Assembly (NCBI RefSeq): GCF_003289625.1
Contig: NZ_QMBN01000003.1
Location: 62,001-126,000 of the forward strand
Origin: Microbacterium sp. SMR1
GTDB taxonomy: Bacteria; Actinomycetota; Actinomycetes; Actinomycetales; Microbacteriaceae
Reading direction: 5' to 3'
DNA: 64,000 nt
Shown: positions 26,555-35,515 of the stretch, piece after piece
How the letters are laid out: every line of letters begins with the position of its first letter
Numbering within the stretch: the stretch's first letter is position 1
Position numbers and translations under genes: made by a program
Notes under the pieces: generated by a model
Databases searched by the model: none
Told to the model about the DNA's origin: nothing
The model's input: the letters and a program-made list of their open reading frames with translations, nothing else

Positions 26555-28240
26555 ATGCCGTCGATACCCGCAGAGACCAGCATCCCTGTTTATCTTGCTC
26601 GTGAACTCGAGCTCGCGAGCAAGGCGATCCCCGAGCCGGCCCTGGTCGTCGTACCGGTGATCGATGGCTGGGACGACTTCTCCACTTCGTTCCGTGCCGC
26701 GCTGCACTTCACCCGATCGAACAACTCCGCCGTCTCGGTACGTCTCATGTTCGCCGACTCGGCGAGCACCGGGCCAGCGACGACGCGACTGCTGGGCGGC
26801 CGTCCGTATATCGCATTCGACGAGATCGAAGAGCCGTTCGTGTCGATCCTGGGTGAGGCAGCGGGATACCGCACGCTCGTCGAACGCCTCGGTTTTGAGC
26901 ATGCGGTCTCGGCGCTTCGCCGCATGCGTGACCTCGTCGTCGCCGAGCTCGAGGGCATTGACGAGCCCATGCTCCAGCTCTCTCGTTCGAAGGACTTCGC
27001 GCAGGGCGTGCTGCGCGACGACGCCACCTGGACCGCCTACCGGCAGGGCGGACGCTACCTTACGCCGACCGGCGCCGCCGACGTTGACGACGCTGCACGC
27101 TCATTCGAAGCGTCGGCGCAACTGCCGGGCATGAGGGGCGCGCACATCCTCGACGCAGACTTCGGCTCGGACTTCCCGTTGGCGCGGCGGTCACTCGTTC
27201 TCGTCGGGCAGAACGGCGTCGGCAAGACCCGGTTCCTCCGTTCGCTCATCGATGGCCTGCAGACCGCACCCGACGAGAATGCTGCGGCCCTCCAGCATCC
27301 CGCTTCTTTCGAGCCCCGCCCGCGTGTGTCGCGAGTGCTCGTCTTCTCATCGACAGTGTCGGACCCTTATCCCGCCGAGGTCCCGCCTTGGCGCGGTCTC
27401 GACTATAGGTATCACCGCATGGTCGGCCATCCGCCCGGAGCGGACGATGATCTGGCTCGATCGCTCGTTGATTGCTTGCGCTCGGCGGGTGAGGTCGAAG
27501 GTCTTGGTGCGCGGGGCGGGATAGATGTCCTCGACGCCGTGCTGGAGCCGCTTGGCATTCGTGACGAGCTTCATGTTGAGGTGAAGGCCGTCCCGCCGGA
27601 TGCGGACGCACTCCCGCCAGCAATCGCCGTTGGAGGAAGGCTATACCTCCCGTTCTTCCACAGATGGAATGAACAGCGACGGTTGCATTTGCACGCACGG
27701 ATGATCGAGAACGCTCCACCCAAGGCGATCGTCGCCGGCCGCGCGCGCGACCTGAGCAGCGGCGAGCAGACACTCCTGCGCTTCGCGGTGCAGGCCATCG
27801 GCTCGTTGCGCACCGGTTCGCTGCTGATTTTCGATGAGCCGGAAACACACCTGCACCCGCACTACGTCTCGACGTTCATGTCGATCCTCGACGCGCTACT
27901 CGAAGCATCGCACTCGATCGCTCTGATCGCCACCCATTCCGTGTATGTCGTCCGGGAGGTTCCGGCACGCCGCGTGCGAATCGTGCGTCACGACCGTGAC
28001 GGCGAGATCACGATGGATCCGCCTCGATTGCAGACCTTCGGAGCGAGCATCGACAGCATCTCAAGCTTCGTCTTCGGCGACGTATCGACGAAGCATCGCT
28101 TTCAACAGGTGCTCGACGAATGGTTGGCCGAATCGCCGGGTGCCACAGTCGCGGACTTCCGCGAGCGCTTCCGCGAAGACCTTAATGCCGAGACGCTCTC
28201 GTATTTCGCGCAGCGCGTCGCCGAGAAGGGTGCGAAGTGA
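26555..28240 (+). CDS. AAA/ABC-type ATPase of Septu-like pair (PtuA-like)
   Basis: Protein of 561 residues with a split ABC-type ATPase domain. Walker A is GQNGVGKTR (about 217-225), the signature LSSGEQTLLRF lies near 399, Walker B is SLLIFDEPETHLHP near 423, and the switch His is in ALIATHSVYVVREV. The first 210 residues and the insert after Walker A are not recognised. Such RecF/OLD-like ATPases pair with HNH nucleases in Septu and retron-linked defence modules. The HNH gene starts inside the stop of this one (GTGA). The ATG at 26555 has a weak ribosome site, so the start is less sure. Confidence 0.87.
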   Translation: MPSIPAETSIPVYLARELELASKAIPEPALVVVPVIDGWDDFSTSFRAALHFTRSNNSAVSVRLMFADSASTGPATTRLLGGRPYIAFDEIEEPFVSILGEAAGYRTLVERLGFEHAVSALRRMRDLVVAELEGIDEPMLQLSRSKDFAQGVLRDDATWTAYRQGGRYLTPTGAADVDDAARSFEASAQLPGMRGAHILDADFGSDFPLARRSLVLVGQNGVGKTRFLRSLIDGLQTAPDENAAALQHPASFEPRPRVSRVLVFSSTVSDPYPAEVPPWRGLDYRYHRMVGHPPGADDDLARSLVDCLRSAGEVEGLGARGGIDVLDAVLEPLGIRDELHVEVKAVPPDADALPPAIAVGGRLYLPFFHRWNEQRRLHLHARMIENAPPKAIVAGRARDLSSGEQTLLRFAVQAIGSLRTGSLLIFDEPETHLHPHYVSTFMSILDALLEASHSIALIATHSVYVVREVPARRVRIVRHDRDGEITMDPPRLQTFGASIDSISSFVFGDVSTKHRFQQVLDEWLAESPGATVADFRERFREDLNAETLSYFAQRVAEKGAK

Positions 28241-29058
28241 ATCATCTGCCGCTGCCGCCCGGTGCCGGCGACGCGATCATTCATCACGAATGCCAGTTGG
28301 CCGGATGGAGCGGTTATCTGCATCGGTGGTTGGCCGCCGCAGCCGGATATCGCACTGCCGGCGGCGACCCGTGGCAGGTCACTCCCGCCGCGTTCTCCCA
28401 GACTGAGGCAAAAGAGCTGTACGTCCTTTACGATCGTCGGCGCAGGTACGGCGACATTGCCAAGATTCGCAGGCCCGCGGGCGGATATCGCTCCTGCCCC
28501 ATGTGTGGGTCGGGCGGCACAGGAGTGGTGGATCACGCGCTACCCCGTGGCGAATTTCCCGAGTTCTCCGTCGTACGAGAGAACCTCGTGCCAGCATGCC
28601 CGTACTGTAACAGCGACGCGAAAGGAAGCACTTATCGCGGCACGGCCCCCGATGAGCGCCTGATCCACCCGTACTACGACACCTGGGCGTCCCTTCCGCT
28701 CTGGCACGTGGAATTCGGCCCCGACCTCGACGCGCTGGTGTTCGACGCCGTCCCGGATGGCGAGCTACCGCCTGCGCGGCGCGCCACCGTTGCTTTTCAT
28801 CTCGGCTCGGTGCTCGGTGCCGAGTGGCGGAACAGCACCACTTCGTACTGGGGAAGCTTGCCGCGAATGATGCGTGTACGTTTGGGGCTCCCAGTTTCCG
28901 TCGATGCTGTTCGGTGCGAGCTCGAGATGCGCCTCGCGGAGGAAGAGGAGCTCTCCGGCCCCAATGCCTGGCGGTCCGCGTTCCTGCGCGGGGCGCTTCG
29001 CGATCAGCGAGTCATTGCGCACCTCGCTGCCGTCGCCGAGGCCACACTGGCGCCATAG
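28237..29058 (+). CDS. HNH endonuclease of Septu-like pair (PtuB-like)
   Basis: Protein of 273 residues starting with GTG at 28237, overlapping the ATPase gene by 4 bases. The HNH zinc-finger core is clear: C87-x2-C90, then VVDHALPRGEFPEF with D99-H100, ENLVPACPYCN with N116, C121 and C124, and SDAKG. Further on, RLIHPYYDTW is like other defence-linked HNH proteins. The C-terminal half (about 150-273) is probably for partner binding. The pair likely cleaves nucleic acid upon ATPase-sensed infection (inference from Septu). The gene ends inside a truncated lipoprotein gene on the other strand. Confidence 0.87.
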   Translation: MNHLPLPPGAGDAIIHHECQLAGWSGYLHRWLAAAAGYRTAGGDPWQVTPAAFSQTEAKELYVLYDRRRRYGDIAKIRRPAGGYRSCPMCGSGGTGVVDHALPRGEFPEFSVVRENLVPACPYCNSDAKGSTYRGTAPDERLIHPYYDTWASLPLWHVEFGPDLDALVFDAVPDGELPPARRATVAFHLGSVLGAEWRNSTTSYWGSLPRMMRVRLGLPVSVDAVRCELEMRLAEEEELSGPNAWRSAFLRGALRDQRVIAHLAAVAEATLAP

Positions 29059-29142
29059 GCGCACGGCGCACGGCGGATACGGCTCGTCACCGCCCGAACA
29101 CGCGCCCAGCGACAGAACGGCGACAGCGACGAGCGCCGGCAT
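29059..29142 (-). pseudogene. Truncated lipoprotein gene, N-terminal fragment only
   Basis: On the minus strand ATG at 29142 begins MPALVAVAVLSLGACSGGDE, a standard lipoprotein leader with lipobox LGAC, followed by PYPPCAV. Within about 8 codons the frame meets the end of the HNH gene and loses meaning. It looks like a chromosomal lipoprotein gene cut by arrival of the ATPase-HNH module. Confidence 0.65.
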
Positions 29143-29362
29143 GGCAGGACGATGTCTCACGGAACACCTGCACGCTGATGTCGGCTCGACCTGCTCAGTT
29201 GAGCTCAATCGCACGGCACATCGACACGACCTCGGCCCTTGGCAGACGTACACCAGCGCGGCTCCGTCTGTGCGATGATCTCGACGCCGTACCAGCGCAC
29301 CGCGCACTTACTCGATCGACTCGCTCGTCACCGTCGCGCGGTGCCGCGCGGTCGAACGGACC
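29143..29362. other. Intergenic region without recognised content
   Basis: Together with the lipoprotein fragment this forms a 304-base gap between the HNH gene and the DUF2510 protein gene. I see no further gene, RNA or clear terminator. Confidence 0.4.
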
Positions 29363-30379
29363 TCAGAACGATATGTAGTTACCGTTGTCATGCAGCATGA
29401 ACGATTGCGCCGTCTCGGGTACCACGTAGGCCGTGTAGCCGGTGAAGGAGTTGCCCGGGTAGAGGGTCGGCCCCTCCCACATCTGCGGCATCCCGTCGCC
29501 GAAAACAACCGATTCGCTTGAGTACTGATTGCCTTCCGCCGTAGCGAGCGAGAGATCCCATTCCGCCAAGCTCGGCTCCACTCCATCAGGGTCGATACCA
29601 GTCATGGTGAGCTCTACGACGACGTACTTGAAGCCGCTCGGTGCCGGCGAGTTGAACTGATTCCAATCATTCACAAGCCCGCCTGCGTTTGCATCCACGA
29701 TTCGCCCGGTGAGACTGTACTTCTCGCCGCCGAACAGGCCGACAGCGACGTAAGGCTGAGGATAAGGGCGTTCAGCTGACCCGTCCGCACTCGGCGCCGC
29801 AGGCTCCGCAGCCGGTCGTGACGGGGCCGATTCCTCGGCGACCGCCTCTTCCGCCGGCGGTCCCGGCTGCTGTGTCGCTGGCGGCTCGACAGCCTCCGCT
29901 GCCGGTGAGGCAGCAGCCACCGGCCTTGCCGGGGCAGTCACGACATTCATGAAGCTGATCGTCATCACCAGCCCTGTGAGCATCGCGAGGCCGAGCACGA
30001 GGCCGAAAATGCCCATCACCTTCGACTGGTGCTTGACCAGTGCAAAGATGCTCAGCGCGACGGCCGCGACCCCGAGCAGCAACCCCAACCACGGAATCCA
30101 GCCGATAATGAAAGCGCAGATTCCAACGAGCAATGCCGCGAGCGCCAAACTCTTGGGCTTCGCAGGAGCATTGCCGGGGTACGCGGGCGCGTTTGGAGCC
30201 TGCGTGTACGTCGCAGTGGCAGCGCTCATTGCGATCGAACCGTTACCCGTCGCCGGTGACGGCGAGGGCTGTGGCCCGCTCACGGGCGGCGGCGACTCGA
30301 GCCAGCGAGAGCCGTCCCAGTAACGCGGTTCATTGTTTGCGTGCGGTGCCGCGTACCAGCCGGCAGGTGTTCCAGACAT
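29363..30379 (-). CDS. DUF2510 membrane protein with DUF4352-like extracellular domain
   Basis: Protein of 338 residues. The N-terminal DUF2510 motif is GWYAAPHANNEPRYWDGSRW. After a Pro-rich linker come two or three membrane segments (LALAALLVGICAFIIGWI, LGLLLGVAAVALSIFALV, and one more), then a Pro/Ala/Glu-rich spacer. The C-terminal ~140 residues resemble DUF4352-type beta-sandwich domains (YSLTGRIVDAN, YVVVELTMTGIDPDG, LYPGNSFTGYTAYVVP). Likely anchored with the beta domain outside. Function unknown. Confidence 0.85.
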   Translation of the reverse strand: MSGTPAGWYAAPHANNEPRYWDGSRWLESPPPVSGPQPSPSPATGNGSIAMSAATATYTQAPNAPAYPGNAPAKPKSLALAALLVGICAFIIGWIPWLGLLLGVAAVALSIFALVKHQSKVMGIFGLVLGLAMLTGLVMTISFMNVVTAPARPVAAASPAAEAVEPPATQQPGPPAEEAVAEESAPSRPAAEPAAPSADGSAERPYPQPYVAVGLFGGEKYSLTGRIVDANAGGLVNDWNQFNSPAPSGFKYVVVELTMTGIDPDGVEPSLAEWDLSLATAEGNQYSSESVVFGDGMPQMWEGPTLYPGNSFTGYTAYVVPETAQSFMLHDNGNYISF

Positions 30380-30452
30380 TCGTCTCCCCAGATGAAATCC
30401 AACGCCCCAGTGCGTCTACAGGGACGTTACCGCCTATCGAGCACCTCGCCAG

Positions 30453-31361
30453 TCACGCGAGCATCCTTCCGTCTCGAAGTGCGGCGATTGTCAGCGCGAT
30501 TCCGATGACCGCCTGCACTCCCCCGACAGCGAGCCACGAGCTGACAGCATCCACTTCCGGCATCGCCGCCACGGCGATGTAGTTGCCGACGTGGAAGCCA
30601 CCGTGCACGCCGACGGCGGCCCACAGCGACCCCGTCCACAGCAGCAGCCCGACGGCGAGCAGGGAGAAGCCGAGCGGGAGCGCGAGGTACAGCACGTGCT
30701 CCGAGACCGATTGCTGTCCGCCCTGCGACACCAGGTGGATGGCGGTGAAGACGAGCGTGGTGACCGTGATCGCCAAGACGGGGCGGTCACGCAGCCGCCA
30801 GAGCAGCCATCCACGGAACAGCAATTCCTCGGGCAGCGACTGCTGCACGAAGGCGAGCCCGAGGTAGTAGATGATCAGTAGCGCGCTGATGAGGACGGCA
30901 TCCTGTTCCCCGCCGGGAAGTTCGTCGTCTCGGACGGGGCCGATCGCCGGAAGCGCTGCATAGACGATGACCACGGTGAGCGCGGAGACTCCGATGCCGA
31001 GCGCAAGCCACAGGCCCGAACTGCGTCGCCAGCTCCACCCTGCGGCTCGCAGGGGTGCGCGCTCGACCGTGGTCATCCAGATGCGCAGCACGAGTAGGAC
31101 GAATCCAAGCACCGACAGTTGCACGACTGCGGCCAGCGCGAACCCCCACGGCGACGAACCGCCGAAGACCTCCGCCGCCCCCGGAATCAGAACCACAACG
31201 GCGGGAATCACCCCCGCCAGGAGGTTTGCCGCCATCAGGATCGCGACCGCGACGACCGCTCTCACGATGATGCCGACCGGACCAACACCGAGTCGGGGCT
31301 GGCCCGGTGAATGAATGAAATCGCCCGAAGGTGCGGCGCTGGATGCCGGTGAGGAGGTCAT
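30453..31361 (-). CDS. CPBP family intramembrane metalloprotease
   Basis: Multi-pass membrane protein of 302 residues with about eight hydrophobic segments. The CPBP/Abi motifs are SLPEELLFRGWLL (Glu-Glu and Arg), FTAIHLVSQGG and the third motif GVHGGFHVGNY. Relatives process prenylated or membrane proteins and often give immunity to bacteriocins. It is divergent from the histidine kinase gene with 138 bases between, so the two-component system may control it. Confidence 0.92.
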   Translation of the reverse strand: MTSSPASSAAPSGDFIHSPGQPRLGVGPVGIIVRAVVAVAILMAANLLAGVIPAVVVLIPGAAEVFGGSSPWGFALAAVVQLSVLGFVLLVLRIWMTTVERAPLRAAGWSWRRSSGLWLALGIGVSALTVVIVYAALPAIGPVRDDELPGGEQDAVLISALLIIYYLGLAFVQQSLPEELLFRGWLLWRLRDRPVLAITVTTLVFTAIHLVSQGGQQSVSEHVLYLALPLGFSLLAVGLLLWTGSLWAAVGVHGGFHVGNYIAVAAMPEVDAVSSWLAVGGVQAVIGIALTIAALRDGRMLA

Positions 31362-31499
31362 GTCGCAAAGCTAAAAGCGGGTATATGACGCGGCATCGCC
31401 CTCGGGTCAGTCCTGTTCATTCGGCGGTCACTGCTCGCCGCGCGAAAGTCGTGACTCGGGTCACCGCCATGACCCGCTCCGCCTGCATACGCTGAAGCC

Positions 31500-32711
31500 A
31501 TGGCGCGCATTCCGACTCTCCGTACCGGTCTGCTCGACATCGCCGTGAGCTTGGGCTTGGCCGGTCCGGTTCTGATGGTGCTCTACTCCTACGACATCCG
31601 TCCCCTCTGGCTCACCGCAACGGTCACGGTTCTGACGGTCGTCTCCGTTGCCCTCTGGGTCATCTGGCGCAAGTCGGGCCAGCGTTCGCGTGTTGCGGCT
31701 GCCCTGTTCGCCGTCATCGCCGTCGTCGTGATGTCGTTCGGCAACGGCGCCCTCTACTACGGCATCATCTGGGCGGCTCTGCTGATGCTCGGCGTCACGT
31801 TCTCCGCGACGAGAGTGCTGTGGGGTTATGCGACCGCGCTCGTACTCATCGTCCTATCCCTGCATCTCGCCAGCGGAAGCCCGGCAGAGTTCATGCTCGC
31901 GGAGGCCATCGGCACGGCAGTGCTCGCGGGGATCGCTGCGGCGGTCGCGGTCGTGCTGCGAGACAGTCTGCGTGTGAACGACGATCTGCAGGATGCTCTC
32001 GCGCGGCTCGACGCGGCTTATGCCGAGTTGCAGCGACGGTACGCCGCCGATCGCGATCTAGTTCTCGCGCAGGAACGGGAGCGTACGGCTCGCGAACTGC
32101 ACGATGACCTCGGCCATCGCCTCACGGCGGTCGGGCTCTCGCTGGACTACGCGAGCCGCGTCGCCGATCCGGCTGCAGCGCGCGACGAGGTCGTCCACGC
32201 CCGAGCGGTCGTCGGCGAGAGCCTGGAAGCGATGCGGCGGCTCGTCCGTGCGATGCATCCGATCGAACTCGGCGAGATCGGCGACCTCGATGCGTTCCGC
32301 ATGCTGGCCGAGAGCTTCCGCGGCACGGGACTGACTGTCTCGGTCGAGATCGAGGGTGAGCGCTCTCTGCCACGCGAGCACGCACTGCTCCTCCTCCGCT
32401 TCGTTCAAGAAGGTCTGACAAACGTCATCCGACACGCGGATGCCGCCACCGCCAGCCTGCGCATGGAGGTCGGCGCCACGTCGATTCAGGCGACGCTCGA
32501 CGACGACGGCGTCGCGTTCCAGGGTGGGACACCGCCGGCTGCGGGCTTCGGCCTGCGCTCGCTGCGTGCACGGGCCGAGGAGCTCGGCGGCTCGCTGGCG
32601 GTTGAGGGAGGAGCGTCGGGTTTCCGACTCTCGATGCTGCTGCCCGTCCGGGCTGGCGGCGAGACTGCGGGTGCCCCGGAAGATGTGAGCGTGCCGGCGG
32701 GAGTCGCGTGA
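31500..32711 (+). CDS. Sensor histidine kinase, NarL/DesK type
   Basis: Membrane sensor of 403 residues. Residues 1-160 form four or five membrane segments with almost no extracellular domain, then a coiled coil. The HisKA_3 dimer motif is ERERTARELHDDLGHRLTAV with H201 as phospho-acceptor. The ATP-binding domain has RFVQEGLTNVIRHADAA (N box) and GFGLRSLRARAEELGG (G box). The response regulator follows with a 4-base overlap. The lack of an outer domain suggests sensing within the membrane, as in LiaS/DesK-type systems of cell-envelope stress (inference). Confidence 0.94.
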   Translation: MARIPTLRTGLLDIAVSLGLAGPVLMVLYSYDIRPLWLTATVTVLTVVSVALWVIWRKSGQRSRVAAALFAVIAVVVMSFGNGALYYGIIWAALLMLGVTFSATRVLWGYATALVLIVLSLHLASGSPAEFMLAEAIGTAVLAGIAAAVAVVLRDSLRVNDDLQDALARLDAAYAELQRRYAADRDLVLAQERERTARELHDDLGHRLTAVGLSLDYASRVADPAAARDEVVHARAVVGESLEAMRRLVRAMHPIELGEIGDLDAFRMLAESFRGTGLTVSVEIEGERSLPREHALLLLRFVQEGLTNVIRHADAATASLRMEVGATSIQATLDDDGVAFQGGTPPAAGFGLRSLRARAEELGGSLAVEGGASGFRLSMLLPVRAGGETAGAPEDVSVPAGVA

Positions 32712-33334
32712 GCGTCATCCGAGTGCTCGTCGTCGACGATCAGGAGCTTCTTCGTCGCGGCCTGCGAATGATCCTCGAGACCGACAGCGGCGTCGAGGTG
32801 GTCGGCGAAGCGGAGGACGGTTCGCGGGCGCTCGCGCTCATCCCGACCGTCCGCCCCGACATCGTGCTCGCGGATGCGCGCATGCCGGTCCTGGATGGAT
32901 TGGCGCTCGTCCGAGAGTGCGCGGTGCATCATCCGGGTCTGCCCGTGCTGGCCCTTACGACGTTCGACGACGCGGAACTTGTCCGGTCGCTGCTCGAAGC
33001 GGGCGCCGCGGGATTCCTTCTGAAGGATGTCTCCCCGGACCGACTGCTCGACTCGATCAGGCAGGTCCTGAATGGCGGCTTGGTCATCGACCCGCGCGTC
33101 GCACGCGTCGCGCTCAGCCGTGACAGCGGTGTCGCTCCCCCGCTCTCACCCGAGCTGACGCAGACGGAACAGGCCGTCGCCGAGCTGCTCGCGCTCGGGC
33201 TACCGAACGCGGAGATCGCGGCGCGCCTGCACCTCGCTCACGGCACCGTGAAGAACGCGGTCTCGGCGCTGCTGAGGAAGCTGGGACACAGTGACAGGAC
33301 GTCGCTGGCGTTGGAGTTGGCGCGCGGGAGGTGA
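32708..33334 (+). CDS. Response regulator, NarL/LuxR family
   Basis: Protein of 208 residues, GTG start overlapping the kinase stop (GTGA). Receiver domain with VVDDQ at the start, phospho-acceptor D56 in DIVLADARMPV, and K in FLLKDVSPD. The C-terminal HTH is LTQTEQAVAELLALGLPNAE, IAARLHLAHGTVKNAVSALL. The partner is the kinase at 31500; the divergent CPBP gene is a likely target. Confidence 0.95.
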   Translation: MSVIRVLVVDDQELLRRGLRMILETDSGVEVVGEAEDGSRALALIPTVRPDIVLADARMPVLDGLALVRECAVHHPGLPVLALTTFDDAELVRSLLEAGAAGFLLKDVSPDRLLDSIRQVLNGGLVIDPRVARVALSRDSGVAPPLSPELTQTEQAVAELLALGLPNAEIAARLHLAHGTVKNAVSALLRKLGHSDRTSLALELARGR

Positions 33335-33382
33335 GCGCAACCAGGGCTCCGTTCGGGAACCGCTCGGGCGCGCTCGCTCAGG

Positions 33383-35134
33383 TCAGGCGCGGCCCGCTTG
33401 CAGGCCGACATCGATGACAGATCTCATGTACTCCCGGAGACCAGGGTCACAGACGTACACGTACGTCCCCAGAATCCCGCGCGTCAGCAGGACTCCATAG
33501 ATGTTTTGGACGAGCGCGAGGAGATCTGCATCCGTCGTGCGCCGACCGAGCTGGCTCAGGTTCTCCTTGCCCTTCCTATCGCGGTACGCAGCGCGATCCA
33601 CCGCGACTCGTCCGTCATAGCGCAAATCGTTACCGATGATCACGCCGGTGTAGTTGAGGTCGTATCCCTGAACCGTATGGATGGATCCCACCTCCTCCAG
33701 CGACCCGGGAGAGTTGATCCAGTCCTTGTCAGTGCGATTCCACGTGAACGGGATCCCTTCCAGCTCGAAGTCGGATCCCGGTTTGTTCCCTCGTGTCCTC
33801 CAATCCCAGGCGTAGCCGGCCACGAGACGGGCAAGCCCAACCTCGCGGTCGCGCTCGCGGATCGCATCTTGCATGCCCGCGACGCTGTCGAAGAACCTCA
33901 GATCGTATTTGCCGAAGTCAGGGCGGTCTCCCGCCCGCAGCTCGCCTCGCAGCAGCTGACGAGTGAACCCGACATAGTCGGCATCCGCCCTGACGCGCAT
34001 CTGTCTCGCTAAGGGGAACCACCGCTTGTCTCGCTGCGCGTCCCTGATCTCGGTGTCAAGCACCTCACTCGGGAGATCTGCCGGCCGGACACCCTGCCGC
34101 TCGTCGATGAGCAAGATCTGGTGACGGCTTTGCGCACGGACCCAGTCGAGTTGAGTCTTGGTCGTGTCGTCCAGTCCGAAGAGCCGTGCGTTGATCTCAG
34201 CGAAGTCCCGGTTTCGGATGCCCGACGACTGATTCGCGCGACGATTGAGCCGGTGCGTTTCGTCCACGATCAGTAGGTCGAACGGCACCGTCGACTTGCC
34301 CACATCGAAGGGGTTGAGAACGAGCTCCTCGCTGACCTTGGGGGTCTTCCGAAAGACCTTCTTGATCGAGTCGCGTAACGACTGCTGCGGGACGACGAGC
34401 CCGATACGGACGCCCCTCAGCAACTCCCGGTTCTCAGGAACGAAAAACTCCGCAAAGAGGGAATCCTGTTCGACTTCATCCGCGTCGTCATAGTCGCGTA
34501 TGTCACCCAGCAGCTTCATGAGGAAGATGGCAACGATGGTCTTGCCAGTGCCGGGGTTTCCCTGGATGACGCTGGTGGATCGGGTGCCCGCCGCGAGATC
34601 TTCCAGAAGCGCCTCGACGATCTGCTCGACGGCAATCGCTTGCTCATGCGTGAGGACCTTGAACGGCGAGAGCTTGAATAGATCGGTGTTCTCGATCTCG
34701 GGAATGCTCCGCTGAAATAGCCCCTCGGAGCGCAGCTGCTCGAAGACCTCGCGGAAGCCCTCCCGGTACCGTTCCCGCTCGTAGTAGCGCGCATCGATGA
34801 TGCCCTCGTTGCCGTTGAGAACGGTGAAGTGCCCGTCACCTGCAAGCCAGCGGATGAGATGCGACTCGAGATCGAGGCAAGCTGACTTGTTGAATGCCTC
34901 GTCGATCACCACCCGCGATCGGCGCAACGCTGCCTTGGCCGGATTGCGCAGGTGCTGCTCCATCCGCGAGGCAGCATTGATGGTCTCGCCGACATAGACG
35001 AGCGGTGGGCCCGGGGCTCCGGCGCTGTCGAGTACATACACGACCGGCCAATTCGTCCGCCGCTCATCTTCAGACGCCCAAGCCCGGACGTTTGACGCGG
35101 TGAGGTCGAACTCCTGAATCTCAGAGGGCGTCAT
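33383..35134 (-). CDS. GIY-YIG nuclease fused to DUF2075 helicase/ATPase
   Basis: Protein of 583 residues starting at MTPSEIQEFDL (ATG 35134). Residues 30-95 are a GIY-YIG-like nuclease domain (VVYVLDSAGAPGPPLVYVGE, with ASRMEQHL and a later Glu in LESHLIRWL). The remainder is a DUF2075-type superfamily-1-like ATPase: Walker A QGNPGTGKTI (192-199), Walker B DLLIVDETHRLN, an arginine region RQMRVRADADYVGF, and the helicase motif GSIHTVQGYDLNYTGVIIG. The MazG-like gene overlaps its start by 14 bases. This pair is recurrent in mobile, defence-linked contexts; the activity is untested here. Confidence 0.87.
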   Translation of the reverse strand: MTPSEIQEFDLTASNVRAWASEDERRTNWPVVYVLDSAGAPGPPLVYVGETINAASRMEQHLRNPAKAALRRSRVVIDEAFNKSACLDLESHLIRWLAGDGHFTVLNGNEGIIDARYYERERYREGFREVFEQLRSEGLFQRSIPEIENTDLFKLSPFKVLTHEQAIAVEQIVEALLEDLAAGTRSTSVIQGNPGTGKTIVAIFLMKLLGDIRDYDDADEVEQDSLFAEFFVPENRELLRGVRIGLVVPQQSLRDSIKKVFRKTPKVSEELVLNPFDVGKSTVPFDLLIVDETHRLNRRANQSSGIRNRDFAEINARLFGLDDTTKTQLDWVRAQSRHQILLIDERQGVRPADLPSEVLDTEIRDAQRDKRWFPLARQMRVRADADYVGFTRQLLRGELRAGDRPDFGKYDLRFFDSVAGMQDAIRERDREVGLARLVAGYAWDWRTRGNKPGSDFELEGIPFTWNRTDKDWINSPGSLEEVGSIHTVQGYDLNYTGVIIGNDLRYDGRVAVDRAAYRDRKGKENLSQLGRRTTDADLLALVQNIYGVLLTRGILGTYVYVCDPGLREYMRSVIDVGLQAGRA

Positions 35135-35441
35135 ACTTGGTGCTCCGTCCCCTCGCCTTGTCGACGGGGTACTTTGCCCGGGTCTCGGCAAGCTTGTCGA
35201 GAACGATCTGGTCCAGGTCGAGGCCAAGCCGCTCCGCGAGAAGAGTGCAGTAGGTTACGACATCAGCCAGCTCTTCTCGAACCCGCGTCTCGTCGGCATC
35301 GTCGCTCCACTGGAAGCACTCGAGCAGCTCCGCGGCTTCTATTGAGATGCTCTTGGCGAGATTGCTCGCCGTGTGGAACTGACCCCAGTCACGCTCCTCG
35401 ACAAACTGCGACAACGCTTCTTTCACCGACTCACTCGTCAC
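35121..35441 (-). CDS. MazG-like nucleotide pyrophosphohydrolase
   Basis: All-alpha NTP pyrophosphohydrolase of 106 residues starting at GTG 35441 (VTSESVKEALS); longer starts would run into the tRNA gene. The metal-binding motif is SIEAAELLECFQWSDDADET followed by VREELADVVTYC (ExxE...ExxD). Enzymes of this dCTPase/MazG-like type hydrolyse non-canonical or deoxy-NTPs, and several deplete nucleotides during phage infection. It overlaps the DUF2075 helicase gene by 14 bases, so the two form an operon. Confidence 0.9.
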   Translation of the reverse strand: MTSESVKEALSQFVEERDWGQFHTASNLAKSISIEAAELLECFQWSDDADETRVREELADVVTYCTLLAERLGLDLDQIVLDKLAETRAKYPVDKARGRSTKYDAL

Positions 35442-35515
35442 GGTGTGACGGTACCGCAGGCGAACCCGACTCACGGCTTCGGAGGTCCGGGACAAGCGAG
35501 CCAGCGAGTAATAGG

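Noticed and set aside
26377..26604. Small gene before the AAA ATPase
   Set aside because: It overlaps the ATPase start out of frame, has no ribosome site and no recognisable motif.
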